This document shows, in pieces, positions 62,759 through 64,000 of a stretch of DNA of 64,000 nucleotides (positions are counted from its first letter, which is position 1; every line of letters starts with the position of its first letter). The notes below the pieces were generated by a model. That model was not told where the DNA came from. It saw nothing but the letters and a program-made list of their open reading frames with translations, and ran no database searches. Where the stretch lies: assembly GCA_016719755.1 (NCBI GenBank), contig JADJYM010000016.1, forward strand, positions 558,001 through 622,000, given 5' to 3'. The position numbers and the translations under genes are program-made. This DNA comes from Novosphingobium sp. Its GTDB lineage: Bacteria; Pseudomonadota; Alphaproteobacteria; Sphingomonadales; Sphingomonadaceae.

Positions 62759-64000
62759 ATGAGAATCGCGTGTGCTGGCGGCGGCCCTGCCGGGCTTTAT
62801 TTCGCAATCTCGATGAAGCTGCGCGACCCCTCGGTCGAGGTGGACGTGTTCGAGCGCAACCAGCCCGGCGACACCTTTGGCTGGGGCGTGGTCTTTTCCG
62901 ACCAGACGATGGACAACCTCAAGCGCAACGATCCGGTCAGCGCGGCGGCGATGGAAGCCGAACTGGCGCACTGGGACGACATCGATGTCCACATCGGCGA
63001 TACCACCATGACTTCCACCGGCCATGGCTTCATCGGCATCGGGCGCAAGCGGCTGCTCGACATCCTGCAGCAACGTGCCGCCGAACTGGGCGTGCGGCTG
63101 CACTACGAGGTTGAGATCGATGCCGACCTGTCGCGGTTCAGTGACTATGACCTGATTATCGCCAGCGATGGCCTGAACAGCAAGATCCGCACCGACCGGG
63201 CCGAGAAGTTCAAGGTCGACATCGATGTCCGGCCGAACAAGTTCGTCTGGCTGGGCACCCACCAGAAGTTCGACGCCTTCAAGTTCATCTTCGTGCCGAC
63301 CGAACACGGCTGGGTCTGGGCCCACGCCTACAAGTTCGATGCCGACACATCGACCTTCATCGTCGAGTGCAAGCCTGAAACCTTCGCGGCCTGGGGCTTT
63401 GGCGAAATGACGCAGGAAGAAACCTGCCGGACCTGCGAAAAGCTGTTCGAGCCCTATCTTGGCGGGCATTCGCTGATGACCAATGCCAACCATATCCGGG
63501 GTTCGGCCTGGATCAGCTTTCCGCGCGTGCTGTGCCACCAGTGGCACGATGGCAACGTGATCCTGCTGGGCGATGCCGCGCACACCGCGCATTATTCGAT
63601 CGGATCGGGGACCAAGCTGGCCTTCGAGGATGCGATCCTGCTGGCCGAGGTGCTGGCCAGCACCGACATGCCGCTGGAAGAGGGCCTGAAGCACTATCAG
63701 GACGTCCGCAACCTTGAGGTCCTGAAGCTGCAGAGCGCCGCCAAGAACTCGATGGGCTGGTTCGAGGAGGTTGACCGCTACCTCGACGCGCTGGAGCCGT
63801 GGCAGTTCATGTATGCGCTGCTGACCCGCAGCCAGCGGGTCAGCCATGAAAGCCTGCGCAAGCGCGATCCCGAATGGCTGGCCCGGCTGGAAAGCGATTT
63901 CGCCAGCCGGGCCTTCGGTCAGCCCGGCCACGCCCCGGTGCCGCCGATGTTCACGCCGCTGTCCCTGCGCGACATGACCCTGGAAAACCGGATCGTCATG
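62759..64000 (+). CDS. Anthraniloyl-CoA/salicylyl-CoA monooxygenase-reductase, 3'-truncated
   Basis: At least 414 residues, open to the window end. FAD-binding GGGPAGL at 7-13, VVFSDQT, GRKRLL, then GDAAHTAHYSIGSGTKLAFEDA; the last residues (PPMFTPLSLRDMTLENRIVM) are the start of an old yellow enzyme-type TIM barrel. The fused FAD hydroxylase plus OYE layout is that of 2-aminobenzoyl-CoA monooxygenase/reductase and salicylyl-CoA 5-hydroxylase/oxidoreductase. Full length should be about 770 residues. The sequence alone does not choose between amino and hydroxy substrate; the adjacent RidA and ligase favour an amino compound. RBS GGGAAGG before the ATG. Confidence 0.88.
   Translation, partial: MRIACAGGGPAGLYFAISMKLRDPSVEVDVFERNQPGDTFGWGVVFSDQTMDNLKRNDPVSAAAMEAELAHWDDIDVHIGDTTMTSTGHGFIGIGRKRLLDILQQRAAELGVRLHYEVEIDADLSRFSDYDLIIASDGLNSKIRTDRAEKFKVDIDVRPNKFVWLGTHQKFDAFKFIFVPTEHGWVWAHAYKFDADTSTFIVECKPETFAAWGFGEMTQEETCRTCEKLFEPYLGGHSLMTNANHIRGSAWISFPRVLCHQWHDGNVILLGDAAHTAHYSIGSGTKLAFEDAILLAEVLASTDMPLEEGLKHYQDVRNLEVLKLQSAAKNSMGWFEEVDRYLDALEPWQFMYALLTRSQRVSHESLRKRDPEWLARLESDFASRAFGQPGHAPVPPMFTPLSLRDMTLENRIVM

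Noticed and set aside
1..64000. CRISPR array, prophage, insertion sequence, rRNA or tRNA genes
   Set aside because: No regular spacer repeats, transposase or integrase motifs, phage structural genes, or recognisable RNA genes were seen on reading.

Overview
The window is GC-rich DNA of a typical alphaproteobacterial chromosome. Several features suggest an aerobic, obligately oligotrophic-style member of the Sphingomonadales (Novosphingobium/Sphingobium/Erythrobacter type): a PabB-PabC fusion, a methionine synthase split into two genes under an ArsR-methyltransferase regulator, abundant palindromic intergenic repeats, a large TonB-dependent receptor and aromatic-catabolism genes. The genus is an inference; no rRNA or tRNA gene is present. 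No transposase, phage gene or CRISPR array was seen.

Layout. 1-15 kb: 3' part of ribA, a GNAT gene, a secreted beta-helix protein, an SPFH membrane protein with a small RHH protein, a P-type ATPase, an unusual PRPP-synthetase plus AMP-phosphorylase-like pair, YdcH, TerC, an SbtA/SbtB-like bicarbonate transporter pair, recQ and a serine hydrolase. 15-31 kb: DUF4424 protein; the methionine-cycle operon sahR-like/metF/metH-N/metH-C, with a perfect operator next to the sahR start; two small lipoproteins; arfB/rluA/aminotransferase/pabBC; a HerA-like ATPase; a two-component system beside an EF-hand protein. 31-43 kb: VOC protein, PepP, oligopeptidase B, thioesterase, a second two-component system with a DUF4173-type membrane protein, and two flavoproteins. 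43.0-44.3 kb is a scar: a decayed GH43 glycosidase remnant followed by a low-GC, frameshifted gene of foreign character.

44.3-64 kb is a catabolic region. It starts with a CoA-transferase and a LysR gene divergent from glutaryl-CoA dehydrogenase plus a CaiB-type CoA-transferase. From about 49 kb come an acyl-CoA dehydrogenase, a catalytically altered RibB paralogue with an FMN reductase, a TonB receptor, a TetR regulator, an aryl-CoA ligase of the 2-aminobenzoate type, an alpha/beta hydrolase, a two-component-type flavin monooxygenase, a NicX-like ring-cleavage dioxygenase, an EthD-like protein, a secreted sulfatase, a RidA protein and the N-terminal part of an anthraniloyl-CoA/salicylyl-CoA monooxygenase that runs off the window.

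Two families of short palindromes join this region. A TTGACA-type TetR operator occurs four times, around the TonB/FMN-reductase and tetR/ligase promoters. A TATTTTAAG-centred palindrome occurs three times, before the TonB receptor, the RidA gene and the terminal monooxygenase. I read the region as a little-described pathway that takes up a (possibly sulfated) hydroxylated or N-containing aromatic or heteroaromatic compound, oxidises and cleaves it, and dearomatises an aryl-CoA intermediate. The substrate cannot be fixed from sequence alone.
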